Shown here: positions 17,563 through 27,718 of the stretch, in pieces | Position numbering within the stretch: position 1 is the first letter of the stretch | How the letters are laid out: every line of letters begins with the position of its first letter | DNA from: Aquamicrobium sp. LC103 | GTDB taxonomy: Bacteria; Pseudomonadota; Alphaproteobacteria; Rhizobiales; Rhizobiaceae | NCBI RefSeq assembly: GCF_001014615.2 | Contig: NZ_LBCQ02000001.1 | Location: 248,001 to 312,000 of the forward strand | Direction of reading: 5' to 3' | DNA: 64,000 bases | Notes under the pieces: generated by a model | The model's input: the letters and a program-made list of their open reading frames with translations, nothing else | Told to the model about the DNA's origin: nothing | Databases searched by the model: none | Program-made: the position numbers and the translations under genes

Positions 17563-18456
17563 TCAGGCGGCGAAGCGATCGGCCTCGGCGCCGTAATAGG
17601 CGATGTAGCGCGACGAGATGGTCTTTACCGGCAGGACGATCAACACGTCGGTGGTGCCGAAATCGTGATCCACGACGCAGCCGTCGCCGATCTTCGCGCC
17701 GAGCCGCAGATAGCCCTTGATGAGCGGCGGCATGGCGGCGAGCGCGGCGCGCGCATTCACCGCCTCCGACGGCATCAGGTCCATCGGATGGTGGCGCGCC
17801 GCGACCGCCCTGGCCGCCCATTCGCCCTCGGCACGGCAGTTCTGGGCGAGGAAGGACAGAGCCTCCGCATGCGCGGCGGGAATGGTGCCGTGGAAGGACG
17901 CGCAACCGGTCATGACGTCGATGCCGTGGCGGCGGACATAGGCCCAGATTCCCTGCCACAGAAGCTCGATGGTGCGCTTCGAGCGGTAGGCCGGCAGCAC
18001 GCAGGAGCGGCCGAGCTCCAGGAAGCGCAGGCGCGGATGGCGCGCCACCAGGCCCTCGAGCTCGAACTCGTCGCTGGAATAGAACCCACCGGCGTCGCGC
18101 GCGGCCTCCTGGCGGAGAAGCCGGTAGGTGCCCACGATGCGGCGATGCGCCGGTCCCTCGATCGCATGGTCGAGCACCAGCAGATGGTCGCAGACGTCGT
18201 CGAAACGATCGGCGTCGCGGCGTTCGCGCGTGTCGGCGGCCGTCCCCGTCGCTCCGAGTTCCTCATGGAACACGCGGAACCGCACCTCCTGCGCGGCGGC
18301 GATCTCGGACGGTCCGAGCGCCAGCCGCACTTCCAGCGAGCCGATGCGGCCGAGCGGCTCGCCGGGCGCGGGCCCGGCATTCAGAAGCGCTCCCCGCGAC
18401 GGAGCGTCGATCGCGGACGGAGAGGAAGCATGTTCGAACGTCGCACAGTTGCGCAT
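17563..18456 (-). CDS. olsB: L-ornithine N(alpha)-acyltransferase, ornithine lipid synthesis
   Basis: 297 residues, GNAT-like fold of the OlsB family: RLALGPSEIAAAQEVRFRVF, then RRIVGTYRLLRQ, then RFLELGRSCVLPAYRS. It transfers a 3-hydroxyacyl chain from ACP to ornithine, the first step in phosphate-free ornithine lipids of Rhizobiales membranes. ATG 18454-18456 has a GGAG box 8 bases upstream; ATGs at 18474, 18480 and 18501 are alternatives that add up to 15 residues. The second enzyme, OlsA, is not next to it. Confidence 0.88.
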   Translation of the reverse strand: MRNCATFEHASSPSAIDAPSRGALLNAGPAPGEPLGRIGSLEVRLALGPSEIAAAQEVRFRVFHEELGATGTAADTRERRDADRFDDVCDHLLVLDHAIEGPAHRRIVGTYRLLRQEAARDAGGFYSSDEFELEGLVARHPRLRFLELGRSCVLPAYRSKRTIELLWQGIWAYVRRHGIDVMTGCASFHGTIPAAHAEALSFLAQNCRAEGEWAARAVAARHHPMDLMPSEAVNARAALAAMPPLIKGYLRLGAKIGDGCVVDHDFGTTDVLIVLPVKTISSRYIAYYGAEADRFAA

Positions 18457-18580
18457 CGTGTCGTCTCCGGACATGGGCATGTTCCAATTCTGGCGATTCA
18501 ATACGCGGGAGTTGCAACAATACTATGACGAAAGTCGCATGTCACGGAACGCAGGCCGGAAAGCCGAAAGCCGGCAAACT

Positions 18581-20866
18581 TCAGATCGCGATGTGATTCT
18601 CCACCGCCTCTATCAGGGCCTGCGGATCGACCGGCTTGGTGACGAAGCCGCTGGCGCCATGCGCCAGCACGCCGTGGCGGGTCTTTTCCTGGCTATCGGC
18701 GCTGAGAACGAGGATCGGCACCGGCGAAAGGCCCTTCGCCTCCTCGAACTTGCGGATATGGGCGATGGCGTCCAGCCCGTCCATCACCGGCATATGCAGG
18801 TCCATGAGCACGAGATCGTATCTGTGCGCCCCGCCCTCGCCGGTCAACGCCTCGACGGCGGCGCGGCCGTTGCTGACGAGACCGACCTCGTGGCCGGCTT
18901 TCTTGAGCGCCGACCGCGCCAGGAGCGCGTTGATCTCGTTGTCCTCGGCGAGCAGGATGCTGAACGTCACCGCGCCGCGCCGCGGCGCGTCGGCGGATTT
19001 GCCGGGCACGACCGCATGGCCCGAGGGCGACATATGGTTTGCCAGCATCACACGCAGCAAGGTCTCGCCGCGCACCGGGCGCGCCAGAAAGGTGTTGTAG
19101 CCATTGGCGCGGTATTCCGCGAGATGGCCGCGGTCCGTCGGCGCGATCAGCGTTACCGCCTCGCGGACCTGGACGCCGGCGGCCCTCAGCCGCCCGAGCA
19201 GGCGGCCGTCGACACGCTCCATCGCCGCGTCGATGAGCGCGAAGCCGTATCGATGCGGATCGCCGGAAGCAGCACTTGCCGCCTCCTCGACCGTGCGGGC
19301 GATATCTGCCTCGCCGCCATGGGCGGCGATGGTGCGCGCGATCGCTTCGGCCTCCATCAGGTTGCAGGACAGGATCAGCGCGCGGCATCCGGCAAGCGCG
19401 TTGCCGAGATCCATCGCCGGCCCGACCGCCTCGCTGGCGGGTATCTCGACGACGAATTCGGCGCCCGCCCCTTCGCGCGAGGAAACCTCGATCGTGCCAC
19501 CCATCGCATCGACGATGCGATGGGAGATAGCAAGGCCCAGCCCTGCGCCGCCATGGCGCCGCGTCGAGGTTCCGTCGGCCTGCTCGAACTCCTCGAAGAT
19601 GCGCGCCAGATCCTGCTGCTTCAGCCCCGGTCCGGTGTCCGACACCGCGAACCGCAAACGCGAGCCGGCGCGCATCGTCACGCTCACCAGCACGCCGCCG
19701 GTTTCGGTGAACTTGACCGCGTTGCCGACCACGTTGAGCAGCACCTGCCGCAGCCGGCCCGGATCGGTGACGATCATCGCGGGCACGTCGGGCGCGACAT
19801 GGCAGCCGAGCCCGATATCCTTGCCGTAGGCGCGCGGCGCCAGCAGCTCGACGACATTCTCGACGATCGCATGCGGCGCGACCTGCTGCGGCTCGAGTTC
19901 GAACCGGCCGACCTCGATCTTCGAATAGTCGAGCAGATCCTCGATCAGCGCCAGCAGGGCGCTCGCCGAGACGGAGACGGCGCCGACATAGGTCTGCTGC
20001 TCGGGCGACAGTTTCGTGTCGGCAAGCAGCTTCGCCATGCCCATGATGCCGTTCATCGGCGTGCGGATCTCGTGGCTGACGGTCGCCAGGAAGCGCGATT
20101 TCGCCTGATTGGCGGATTCGGCACGCTCGCGCGCGGCGATCAGCGCGGTCTCGGCGCGCTTGCGCGCGGTGATGTCGCGGGCGATCGCCCGGTGCGAGAC
20201 CGCGTCGCTCACCTTGTCGCGCACCGAAAGCTCGATCCAGGAGAACCATTTGACCCCGCCGTCGACGCGGATCGCGACATCGGTCGAAGACAGGCATTCG
20301 CCCTCGGAAAAAGCCGTGTCCGGCACGACGCCGACATCGATGCCGAGCTCCAGGAGCTTCCTGCCGGAAAGCGCCTTCGGCTCGCAGCCGAGAAGATCGG
20401 CGAAGACCCGGTTGGCATAGACGATGCGACCGCTGCGGTCGCGGTGGACGACGACGTCGCCCAGCGCGTCTATGAGGCCGCGGAAACGCTCCTCGCTCTC
20501 CTGCAATTCCCACATGCGGTCGGCGAGCGTCTCGATTTCCTCGCGGCTGCGGGCGGCGTTCTCGTCGAGAAGCGACGCGAGACGCATCTCGCCGTTCGCA
20601 TGGCGTATGATGATGAAAAGACCGGCAAGGCCGAGCACCACCAGCGCGCCGGTCACGATCGGCGCGCTTCCGGTCACGTAGGAGACGCCGGCAAGCGTCA
20701 GCAGCGCGACGACCAGGCCATTGAGCAGCAGGGGTGGTTTCGAACCGGGCGCCTCGGGGGCGAGCGGCGGCGGCGAGATGCGTATGCGGCCGGGCGCGCC
20801 CGGAATTTCCTCCGCGCCGGAAACGCCTTCAGGCCTGTGTTCGATCTTTTCGAGGTCCGCCGTCAT
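18581..20866 (-). CDS. Hybrid sensor histidine kinase: PAS, HisKA/HATPase, degenerate and intact receivers
   Basis: 761 residues. Two membrane helices (about 46-66 and 68-88), no large periplasmic loop, then a coiled stretch, PAS (about 125-240), HisKA with phospho-His265 ([10 protein letters not shown]), HATPase (N box near 382, DTGPGL at 410-415, GGAGLGL at 439-445). A receiver-like region (about 494-612) has lost the acidic pair (LILSCNLME) and has Arg for the conserved Lys (ARPV). A normal receiver follows (635-757) with Asp689 (LMDLHMP) and TKPVD. The signal is unknown, probably cytoplasmic. No response regulator is adjacent, so output goes to a partner in trans, perhaps through a phosphotransferase. 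Confidence 0.9.
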   Translation of the reverse strand: MTADLEKIEHRPEGVSGAEEIPGAPGRIRISPPPLAPEAPGSKPPLLLNGLVVALLTLAGVSYVTGSAPIVTGALVVLGLAGLFIIIRHANGEMRLASLLDENAARSREEIETLADRMWELQESEERFRGLIDALGDVVVHRDRSGRIVYANRVFADLLGCEPKALSGRKLLELGIDVGVVPDTAFSEGECLSSTDVAIRVDGGVKWFSWIELSVRDKVSDAVSHRAIARDITARKRAETALIAARERAESANQAKSRFLATVSHEIRTPMNGIMGMAKLLADTKLSPEQQTYVGAVSVSASALLALIEDLLDYSKIEVGRFELEPQQVAPHAIVENVVELLAPRAYGKDIGLGCHVAPDVPAMIVTDPGRLRQVLLNVVGNAVKFTETGGVLVSVTMRAGSRLRFAVSDTGPGLKQQDLARIFEEFEQADGTSTRRHGGAGLGLAISHRIVDAMGGTIEVSSREGAGAEFVVEIPASEAVGPAMDLGNALAGCRALILSCNLMEAEAIARTIAAHGGEADIARTVEEAASAASGDPHRYGFALIDAAMERVDGRLLGRLRAAGVQVREAVTLIAPTDRGHLAEYRANGYNTFLARPVRGETLLRVMLANHMSPSGHAVVPGKSADAPRRGAVTFSILLAEDNEINALLARSALKKAGHEVGLVSNGRAAVEALTGEGGAHRYDLVLMDLHMPVMDGLDAIAHIRKFEEAKGLSPVPILVLSADSQEKTRHGVLAHGASGFVTKPVDPQALIEAVENHIAI

Positions 20867-20952
20867 TGTCGGCGAACCATAGCGGTGAAGGATTAGGGAA
20901 GCTTTGGGCCGATCGGTCGAATTTTAGCGATCGGTGGAAAAACCCCTCGCCC

Positions 20953-21942
20953 CTACATCTCGACGACGACGCGGCCCCTGATCTTGCCTTCCACGATGTC
21001 GCGCGCGGCATCGACGATGCCGTCGAAGCCTATCGTCGTGGAAAGGGCGGCGAGCTTGGCCATATCGAGGTCCTCGGCGATTCGCCGCCACGCTTCGGTG
21101 CGGATCTCCTTCGGCGCCATCACCGAATCGATACCGAGCAGCGAGACGCCGCGCAGGATGAAGGGCGCGACGCTCGTCGGCAAATCCATGCCGCCCGCCA
21201 GCCCGCAGGCGGCGACCGCGCCGCCATAGGCGGTCATGGAAAGCACGTTGGCGAGCGTGTGGCTGCCGACCGCGTCGACGCCGCCCGCCCAGCGCTCCTT
21301 GCCCAGCGGTTTGGCGGGAGCTTCGAGTTCCTGACGCTCGATGATGTCGGCGGCACCCAATTCCTTCAGATATTGCGCCTGGTCCGGCCGCCCGGTCGAG
21401 GCGATCACATGATAGCCGAGCTTGGAAAGGATGGAGATCGCCACCGAGCCGACGCCGCCGGCGGCACCCGTCACCACGACCGGGCCGCGCGCGGGAGTGA
21501 TGCCGTGGCGTTCCAATGCCATGACGCAGAGCATCGCCGTATAGCCCGCCGTGCCGACGGCCATCGCGTCGCGCGCGGTGAGCCCGGCGGGCAGCGCCAC
21601 CAGCCAGTCGCCCTTGACGCGCGCGCGGCCGGCATAGGCGCCATAATGGGTCTCGCCCACGCCCCAGCCGTTGAGAATGACCTTGCCGCCGGCCTTCCAG
21701 GCGGAGTTTTCCGACGAAACGACGGTGCCCGCGAGATCGATGCCGGGAACCAGCGGCCAGCGCCTTATGACGGGAGCCGCGCCGGTGATCGCCAGCCCGT
21801 CCTTGTAGTTGACGGTGGTGGCCTCGACGGCGACGGTCACGTCGCCGTCCATCAGGTCGTTCTCGGACAGTTCGACGATGTCGACCGACTGCTTCTTGTC
21901 TTCGTCGCGTGAAACGAGAATGGCCTTGAACCTGTCCGACAT
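20953..21942 (-). CDS. acuI: Acrylyl-CoA reductase AcuI/YhdH-type quinone oxidoreductase
   Basis: 329 residues, medium-chain dehydrogenase/reductase without the structural zinc. The N-terminus has TTVNYKDGLAITG and the NADPH site is VVVTGAAGGVGSVAISIL; the C-terminus ends IRGRVVVEM. The closest named family is AcuI/YhdH, which reduces acrylyl-CoA to propionyl-CoA with NADPH. Substrate is inferred from the family only; no acuK, acuN or dddP lies beside it. ATG at 21940-21942. Confidence 0.82.
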   Translation of the reverse strand: MSDRFKAILVSRDEDKKQSVDIVELSENDLMDGDVTVAVEATTVNYKDGLAITGAAPVIRRWPLVPGIDLAGTVVSSENSAWKAGGKVILNGWGVGETHYGAYAGRARVKGDWLVALPAGLTARDAMAVGTAGYTAMLCVMALERHGITPARGPVVVTGAAGGVGSVAISILSKLGYHVIASTGRPDQAQYLKELGAADIIERQELEAPAKPLGKERWAGGVDAVGSHTLANVLSMTAYGGAVAACGLAGGMDLPTSVAPFILRGVSLLGIDSVMAPKEIRTEAWRRIAEDLDMAKLAALSTTIGFDGIVDAARDIVEGKIRGRVVVEM

Positions 21943-22027
21943 CGAGTGCTCCCTAAGCTGGTATTCATGCGCGAGACTTTGCGGCGGCGGCGGCGGCAGG
22001 TCAACCGGCCGAGCCGCGTGACAGAAG

Positions 22028-22516
22028 CTACGAGGCGTCCTTCGCGCGTTCGCGCCGCCAGTTCAGCACCTCCTCCAGCACGACCAGCGCGGCACCCACG
22101 GAAATAAAGGCGTCCGCGAGATTGAAGATCGCAAAGGACCAGCTCGGCAGGTGAAACAGCACGTAGTCGATGACATAGCCGTGCCAGACGCGATCGATCA
22201 GATTGCCGATCGCGCCGCCGATGATCAGCGCGAAGCCGAGGCGCGCGAGCCGCTGGCTGGCGCCGGTGCGCCAGGCGATGTAGCCGACGAGAGCGATGAC
22301 GGCGAAGGTGATGACGATGAGGCCGACGCTGCCGAGATCGGAAAGCATCGAGAATGCGATGCCGGTATTGTGCGTGCGATAGAGCGCCAGCGTCGGGATC
22401 ACGTCGACCTGGACGTGCATGTCGAGGCTGGTCTCGACCAGATATTTGATCCACTGGTCGAGCAGCACGGCGAGCGCGACGATCCCGCCATATATGCCAA
22501 GCGATTTCAGCGTCAA
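22028..22516 (-). CDS. lspA: Lipoprotein signal peptidase (signal peptidase II)
   Basis: 162 residues, four membrane helices. Catalytic aspartates are Asp108 (GNLIDR) and Asp135 (FNLADAFI), the standard pair. It cleaves the signal peptide of diacylated prolipoproteins, which would include the L,D-transpeptidase near the window start. The start codon is TTG (22514-22516), with GGAAAGGA just upstream; it overlaps the TGA of the methyltransferase gene, so the two are translationally coupled. Confidence 0.95.
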   Translation of the reverse strand: MTLKSLGIYGGIVALAVLLDQWIKYLVETSLDMHVQVDVIPTLALYRTHNTGIAFSMLSDLGSVGLIVITFAVIALVGYIAWRTGASQRLARLGFALIIGGAIGNLIDRVWHGYVIDYVLFHLPSWSFAIFNLADAFISVGAALVVLEEVLNWRRERAKDAS

Positions 22517-23367
22517 TTGCCGTCCTTTCCGATCGTCGGCAGGGCGTTCCTGCGTATTTCATAAAGCGCGACGCCGGTCGCGACCGCGAGGTTCAGCGAA
22601 TCCGCCCTGCCGGCCTGCGGGATCCGGATCACGTCGTCGCAGGCCTCGGCCAGCGCGTCGGGAAGACCCTGCTGCTCGTTGCCCATCACCAGTACGACGG
22701 GCCGGCGCGCATAATCGACCGTGCGGTAATCGACCGATCCCTTGAGATGCGTGCCGACGAATTGCGCCGGCGTGTCCCTGCGCCAGGCGAGGAAGGCTTC
22801 GAGATTGGCCCTGGCGACCGGAACGGAAAACACCGAGCCCATGGTGGCGCGTACCGTCTCCAGCGAGAACGGATCGGTCGCCTCGCCGACGAGGATCACG
22901 CCCTTCGCGCCCACCGCGTCGACCGTGCGGATGATGGTGCCGAGATTGCCGGGATCGCGCACCCGGTCGAGCGCCACCCAGACGTCGCGGCCGGCGGGCC
23001 TGATCTCCTTCAGCGGCAGCCAGCGCTGCTGGAAGACGCCGACCACCATCTGCGGATTGTCGCGCCTAGTGATCGCCGTCAGCACCTTCTCGCTGACCTC
23101 CAGCACCAGCCCGCCCGCCGCGACCGTGCGCGCGGCCGCCTTCTCGACGGCCGGATTGCCGCGTCCGGCCTTGGCGAAGACCAGCGTCCTGATCGTCCAG
23201 CCCATGTCGAGCGCGTCGATCACGAGTTTCAGCCCCTCGGCCATGAAGGCGTTCTGCTGGTCGCGGAATTTCTTCAGCGCCAGCGCCTTGATCTCCTTGA
23301 CGATCGGGTTGGAAAGACTGGTGACTTCCTTCACCTGTCCCGGCGCCCGGTGCTCGCGATTGCTCAT
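22513..23367 (-). CDS. RNA 2'-O-methyltransferase, SpoU/TrmH family
   Basis: 284 residues. An N-terminal substrate-binding domain ([20 protein letters not shown]) is followed by the SPOUT domain with all three motifs: [32 protein letters not shown] and [15 protein letters not shown]. It methylates ribose of tRNA or 23S rRNA (TrmH or RlmB-like); the exact target cannot be read from sequence. The ATG at 23365-23367 starts after a palindromic repeat; it overlaps lspA by 4 bases. Confidence 0.9.
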   Translation of the reverse strand: MSNREHRAPGQVKEVTSLSNPIVKEIKALALKKFRDQQNAFMAEGLKLVIDALDMGWTIRTLVFAKAGRGNPAVEKAAARTVAAGGLVLEVSEKVLTAITRRDNPQMVVGVFQQRWLPLKEIRPAGRDVWVALDRVRDPGNLGTIIRTVDAVGAKGVILVGEATDPFSLETVRATMGSVFSVPVARANLEAFLAWRRDTPAQFVGTHLKGSVDYRTVDYARRPVVLVMGNEQQGLPDALAEACDDVIRIPQAGRADSLNLAVATGVALYEIRRNALPTIGKDGN

Positions 23368-23413
23368 GCGACGCTCCTCCGGAAGCATCTGCCGGTGAGC
23401 GGCGCTACAGGCA

Positions 23414-23539
23414 TACCCCCACCCCCAACCCCTCCCCACAGGGGGGAGGGGGATCTGCCTGCGCTCGCTACTGGGGAGGAAGAGCGCGGCGGTCGAAAAT
23501 CCCCCTCCCCCCTGTGGGGAGGGGTTGGGGGTGGGGGTA
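23414..23539. repeat. Palindromic element P1: perfect 41-bp inverted repeat
   Basis: Left arm 23414-23454 and right arm 23499-23539 are exact reverse complements, with a 44-base loop. The left arm begins TACCCCCACCCCCAACCCC; each arm also folds on itself (CCCTCCCC with GGGGGAGGG). A related but diverged copy, P2, lies at 51783-51930. It sits between the RlmI-like gene and the SpoU methyltransferase on the minus strand. Non-coding mobile or structural intergenic element; no transposase or direct repeat recognised. Confidence 0.9.
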
Positions 23540-23578
23540 AATGCCCCGGCTCTCGCGTAAATATGAAGATCGCAGCCC

Positions 23579-24673
23579 TCATGCCGCCACCCAGCGCGAG
23601 AAGAGCGAGGTGGAGAGCGCGCGGCCGGCCGATTTCTCGCGGATGATCAGCTCGCCAGATTCGACCCTTCCGCCCATGCCGGCGAACGTGTCGCGCATCA
23701 GGGCGTGGATGGCGAAGAAGGAGGCGCGGATCGAATAGGCGGTCAGCACCACGGCGAGCGGCTTCGGCGTCAGGATCGAGCGGCAGATGTCGGCCATCGC
23801 CGGCAGGTCGTCGAAGAGCTGCCAGACCTCGCCTTTCGGCCCGCGCCCATAGGCCGGCGGATCGAACAGGATGATGTCGTACCGATTGCCGCGCCGCTCT
23901 TCCCGCTCGACGAATTTCATCGCGTCCTCGCAGATCCAGCGGATCGGCTTGTCCTGCAGGCGGGCGAGCTCCTGGTTCTCGCGCGCCCAGCCGATCGCCT
24001 TCCTGGAAGCGTCGACATGGGTGACCTCGGCACCGGCGCGCGCCGCCACCAGCGAGGCGACCCCGGTATAGCCGAAGAGGTTGAGCACCTTCACCGGCCG
24101 CCTCGCGCCGCGGATCAGACCCTCCATGTGGCTCCAATGCGAGCCCTGCTCGGGAAAGACGCCGACATGGCGGAAGGAGGTGAAGCGGCCGAGATAATCG
24201 ATGCCGTCATGCTTCATCGGCCACGTCTCGCCGAGCGGTTCCCTCGGGAAGCGCCAGCGGCCCATACCCTCCTCGTCGGTGTCGCCGGTGAAGATCGCGT
24301 CGGCGCGCGCCCATTCCGCCTCGCCCAGCGCCGGTTGCCAGATCGCCTGGCCCTCGGGCCTTTCGATGCGATAGGGGCCGTATTGCTCGAGTTTGCGGCC
24401 GTTGCCGGAATCAAGCAGCGCGTAGTCCGCGTTCGGCTCGACCTCGAGGATCAGCGGCAGGCGTTCCGCCGGCAGCGCGCCGGGTCGGCGGGCGAGCACG
24501 CGGCGTGCCTGCGGCTCGGCCTCGGGTTGAGACGGTTTTGGACGGGGAGCGGCGGCCTCCGGCCGCGCATGCCGGGCCTGCGCGGCTTTCTGCGGGCGGC
24601 GGTCGCGGCGCTTGTCACGCGGGGGTTTCAAGGAAAGACGTCTCCGCAGGCGGTTTCGCGCTGCTTTTGACAC
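23579..24673 (-). CDS. SAM-dependent RNA methyltransferase, RlmI/RlmL-like
   Basis: 364 residues if the GTG at 24671-24673 is the start. The first 70 residues are basic, Pro/Ala-rich and low-complexity (KPPRDKRRDRRPQKAAQARH), then a PUA-like region and a class I methyltransferase: SAM motif VLNLFGYTGVASLVAARAG and catalytic IILFDPPAYGRG. This resembles the RlmI/YccW group of 23S rRNA cytosine C5 methyltransferases, but the usual PUA is not clearly preserved, so the target is uncertain. No ATG precedes the conserved part within this frame. Confidence 0.85.
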   Translation of the reverse strand: MSKAARNRLRRRLSLKPPRDKRRDRRPQKAAQARHARPEAAAPRPKPSQPEAEPQARRVLARRPGALPAERLPLILEVEPNADYALLDSGNGRKLEQYGPYRIERPEGQAIWQPALGEAEWARADAIFTGDTDEEGMGRWRFPREPLGETWPMKHDGIDYLGRFTSFRHVGVFPEQGSHWSHMEGLIRGARRPVKVLNLFGYTGVASLVAARAGAEVTHVDASRKAIGWARENQELARLQDKPIRWICEDAMKFVEREERRGNRYDIILFDPPAYGRGPKGEVWQLFDDLPAMADICRSILTPKPLAVVLTAYSIRASFFAIHALMRDTFAGMGGRVESGELIIREKSAGRALSTSLFSRWVAA

Positions 24674-24732
24674 AGGGGCACCGGCTTCGCAACCGAGCGA
24701 AGTGACGCGCGCCCGCGCACCATCGCGAGGCG

Positions 24733-25698
24733 TCAGCCGCGCGACGCTCGGTAAACCGCGATTCCGGCCGCCAGGTCCTCGAGCGCGGCACCCACCGACT
24801 TGAAGAGCGTGATCTCGTCCGCGCTTTCGCGGCCCGCCTTCTCGCCGCGCGTCAATTCGAACAGGTCGGCGACGATATCCGCCTCCTTCAGGGCGCCGGA
24901 CTTCACCGCCTGGACGATGTCGCCCGCTTCCTTTGTCGCGCCCGCGCGGGTGTCGACGAAGACGCGGGCACGCCGGATCGCCTCGTCGTCGCTCTCGCGC
25001 ATCGTCGGCGTGAAGGCGCCGACGAGATCGACATGGGTTCCGGGCCTGAGCAGCGTGCCCTTGACGAGGGGGTCGGTGGAAATCGTCGCGGCCGAAACGA
25101 TGTCGGCCCAGCCGAGCGAGGCGTCGAGATCGGAGACCACGACGGCGTCTAGGCCTTCGGCGCGCAGTTCCGCCGCCGCTTTCTCGGCATTGGCCGGCGT
25201 GCGGTTCCATATCCTGATCTCGCGGACCGGCCGCACGGCCGAATGCGCCCGCGCCAGGAACGGGCACAGCGCGCCGGCGCCGACCACCAGCAGCCTGGAG
25301 GCGTCCTCGCGGGCGAGATAGCTCGCCGCGAGCGCCGAGGCGCAGGCGGTGCGCCATTGCGTGATGCGCTGCCCGTCAATCAGGGCCTGCGGCTCGCCCG
25401 TCTTGCCGTCCATCAACAGATAGAGGCCCATCACGGCCGGCTTGCCGACGGCGTTGTTGTCAGGCGAGACGGTGACGATCTTGACGCCGATATGGCTGTC
25501 GTCGGACGTGCCGGCGGCATCGAGGTCGTTCCAGGCCGGCATCAGGAGCAGGGTCGACGCGGCGCCGTCCGGACGCTCGATCGTATGATGGTGCCGCACC
25601 GGCTGGACCGCCCCGTTGCGGAAGGCTTCCCGCAGCGTTTCCACGAGCCCCGAATGTGTAAGGCAGCGGTCGACCTCGCCGGCCGTTATCATCAGCAT
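24733..25698 (-). CDS. Ornithine cyclodeaminase/mu-crystallin family protein
   Basis: 321 residues. Rossmann loop RLLVVGAGALCPFLARAH around residues 134-150, preceded by the family segment LIDGQRITQWRTACASALAA. Members include ornithine cyclodeaminase, alanine dehydrogenase and Delta1-pyrroline-2-carboxylate or ketimine reductases. Which of these it is cannot be read from the sequence. It is followed by the RlmI-like gene and preceded by lapA on the same strand. Confidence 0.85.
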   Translation of the reverse strand: MLMITAGEVDRCLTHSGLVETLREAFRNGAVQPVRHHHTIERPDGAASTLLLMPAWNDLDAAGTSDDSHIGVKIVTVSPDNNAVGKPAVMGLYLLMDGKTGEPQALIDGQRITQWRTACASALAASYLAREDASRLLVVGAGALCPFLARAHSAVRPVREIRIWNRTPANAEKAAAELRAEGLDAVVVSDLDASLGWADIVSAATISTDPLVKGTLLRPGTHVDLVGAFTPTMRESDDEAIRRARVFVDTRAGATKEAGDIVQAVKSGALKEADIVADLFELTRGEKAGRESADEITLFKSVGAALEDLAAGIAVYRASRG

Positions 25699-25728
25699 GT
25701 CGTTTCCTCCGGAAATCAGGCGATCGGT

Positions 25729-26049
25729 TCAGGTGCCGGAACGCGGCAGCGCCGGCTGGCTCGGCCCCTGCCTGGCGGGCTGGGGCGGCGGGATGTCGTC
25801 CTGGCGCCGGCGCGCCAGCTTGCGATAGCGGCCCTGCTTGTACCAGGTCACGAAACTGCCGATGAGGACGCCGAGCGCCAGGGCGGCGAAAATATAGATG
25901 AACAGCGGAAGATTGACCGTCAGTCCGGGATTGCCCGGATTGAACGGATCGAGCGTGAACGGCACGGAAGCGCGATTGGCCACCGCCAGCGCGATCAGGA
26001 CGATTGCGAGCGGTATCAGCACCACGATGGTCAGGAATCTGTTCAGCAT
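25729..26049 (-). CDS. lapA: LapA-domain membrane protein
   Basis: 106 residues with two membrane helices (about 5-25 and 48-68), and a basic cytoplasmic tail rich in Pro and Gln. This is the short LapA (lipopolysaccharide assembly protein A) domain, DUF1049, found beside ihfB in many proteobacteria. In E. coli LapA works with LapB to control LpxC turnover; no lapB is adjacent here. Lies 39 bases downstream of ihfB, so probably one transcript. Confidence 0.8.
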   Translation of the reverse strand: MLNRFLTIVVLIPLAIVLIALAVANRASVPFTLDPFNPGNPGLTVNLPLFIYIFAALALGVLIGSFVTWYKQGRYRKLARRRQDDIPPPQPARQGPSQPALPRSGT

Positions 26050-26088
26050 GTCATGTTCCGGCGCGGGAACGTCCCGTCCCGCACTTCG

Positions 26089-26373
26089 TCATTTTTCGGA
26101 GTTCAGGCGTTCGCGCAGGTCCTTGCCCGTCTTGAAGAAGGGAACCCACTTCTCCTCCACCTCCACCGATTCGCCGGTGCGGGGGTTGCGGCCGACGCGT
26201 GCGGGCCGGTTCTTCACCGAAAAGGCGCCGAAGCCGCGCAGTTCGACACGGTTGCCCTCGGCCAGCGCATCGGTGATCTCGTCGAAGATCGCGTTCACGA
26301 TGTTCTCGACGTCGCGCAGAAATAGGTGCGGATTTCGATTGGCGATGGTCTGCACGAGTTCTGACTTGATCAT
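26089..26373 (-). CDS. ihfB: Integration host factor subunit beta
   Basis: 94 residues, HU/IHF fold. The DNA-bending arm reads [21 protein letters not shown] with the Pro that intercalates in the minor groove, and the N-terminus is [23 protein letters not shown]. It forms a heterodimer with IhfA and bends DNA for transcription (notably sigma-54 activation, with rpoN in this window) and recombination. Preceded by an A-rich leader on the minus strand. Confidence 0.95.
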   Translation of the reverse strand: MIKSELVQTIANRNPHLFLRDVENIVNAIFDEITDALAEGNRVELRGFGAFSVKNRPARVGRNPRTGESVEVEEKWVPFFKTGKDLRERLNSEK

Positions 26374-26433
26374 GGCCTGGTTCCCTGCCTGACACTTCCC
26401 GTTTCGCTTAGAATTGTGATTTTATTTGTTTTT

Positions 26434-27408
26434 TCAGTTCTTCAAAGCAGCCGGATCAGGTTGCCAGAGCGACAGCAAGCCGTCAAGAAACATGCTCTCG
26501 CCGCCGAGGCGCTTGACCAGGCCCTCGCCCTGCTGGCCGAGGCCGAACAACGCCGCGACGATGCCGGACGCCGAGAGCGGGCTGAAAAAGCCGCCACGAT
26601 CCGTCGACTTCCATTCCACCACGCTCAATTTGGCGTCCACGCCCTTGGTGGCCAGCCAGTCGACCGCCTGCTGCTCGCCGCCGAGCGAATCCACCAGCTT
26701 CTTCTCCAGTGCCTGGCGGCCGGTGTAGATCGAGCCGTCGGCCACGGCCAGCACCTCGGCGCGGGACAGCGGACGGCGATCCTCGACGAGGCCGACGAAC
26801 CAGTCGTAGCTGTCCATGACGAGCGCGCGCAGCATGGCGCGCTCCTCTTCCGTCGTCGGAGAGAAGGGCGAAGGCTCGGCCTTGAGCGGCGAGGATTTGA
26901 CTCCCTCCAGCTTGACGCCGATCTTTTCCATCAGGCCGGTGATGTCGGGAAACTGCACCAGCACGCCGATCGAGCCGACGATGGAGGATTGGCGGGCGAC
27001 GATATGGTCGGCCGCGCTGGCGATCATGTAGCCGGCGGAGGCGGCGAGCGTGCCGACCTGCGCGACGACGGGTTTCTCCTCGGCGAGCTTGCGCACCGCC
27101 TCGAAGATCGCCTCGCCGCCGGCGGTCGTGCCGCCGGGCGAATCGATCGACAGTATGACGCCCTTCACCAAGGCGGACTTGCCGATGCGGTCGAGCCGCT
27201 TGAGCAGTTCCTCGTCCTCGGTGATCGTCCCCTCGATCTTCACCTTGGCGATGTGGTCGGCGCCCGCGCCGCCCACCCGTTCGGGAAAGAGCCAGTAGGA
27301 AAACCCGAAGACGGCCAGCGCCAGCAGGAGGAAGGTGACGATCCGCCAGAACGTCAGTTTGCGCCTCAGGCGCCTGCGGTCGATGATATCGTCGGCTCTC
27401 ACGGCCAT
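26434..27408 (-). CDS. sppA: Signal peptide peptidase SppA, short (36K) type
   Basis: 324 residues. One N-terminal membrane helix (about residues 15-40 after MAVRADDIIDRRRLRRK). The S49 peptidase core has LSIDSPGGTTAGGEAI, the nucleophile Ser in GTLAASAGYMIAS and a downstream Lys region (TGRQALEKKLVDSLGG). It degrades signal peptides left after secretion. ATG 27406-27408 gives the proper N-terminus. It is divergent from lptC, and ihfB follows with 60 bases between. Confidence 0.93.
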   Translation of the reverse strand: MAVRADDIIDRRRLRRKLTFWRIVTFLLLALAVFGFSYWLFPERVGGAGADHIAKVKIEGTITEDEELLKRLDRIGKSALVKGVILSIDSPGGTTAGGEAIFEAVRKLAEEKPVVAQVGTLAASAGYMIASAADHIVARQSSIVGSIGVLVQFPDITGLMEKIGVKLEGVKSSPLKAEPSPFSPTTEEERAMLRALVMDSYDWFVGLVEDRRPLSRAEVLAVADGSIYTGRQALEKKLVDSLGGEQQAVDWLATKGVDAKLSVVEWKSTDRGGFFSPLSASGIVAALFGLGQQGEGLVKRLGGESMFLDGLLSLWQPDPAALKN

Positions 27409-27718
27409 GATGCGCCTCGTCAATGTTCGTCGGGGCGTTTTAGAGCATAGTGCGCGCCGATAGAAGGGCCCAGCCGCTTTTCCGCCGGGGTAGGGCATGC
27501 CGGCAAAACGAATGTTTGATGTTCTTCCGGTTGCAGGGCTGCTATTTTATCGAAAAATAACCATATTGCGGTGTAAGTCCGGCCCAGCATGGGCCAAATG
27601 CGTGAAACAACGGCTCCGGAAGCCTAACTCGAACCACGACTCAACCTGCGATCCGGCCTGGAAATGCCGGACGGATGAGGGTGCGGGACGGTTGCCGGGC
27701 GATGGAACAAGCGAAAAG
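27409..27718. other. Divergent intergenic region sppA/lptC, no gene supported
   Basis: 310 bases. The sequence contains a palindrome GGCCC-agcat-GGGCC (27581-27595) and an AT-rich inverted repeat TATTTT-atcg-AAAAATA near 27543-27559. A short open frame runs through here into lptC in the same frame from 27497, but its translation has no recognisable domain. Promoters for sppA and the lpt genes should lie here. Confidence 0.5.
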
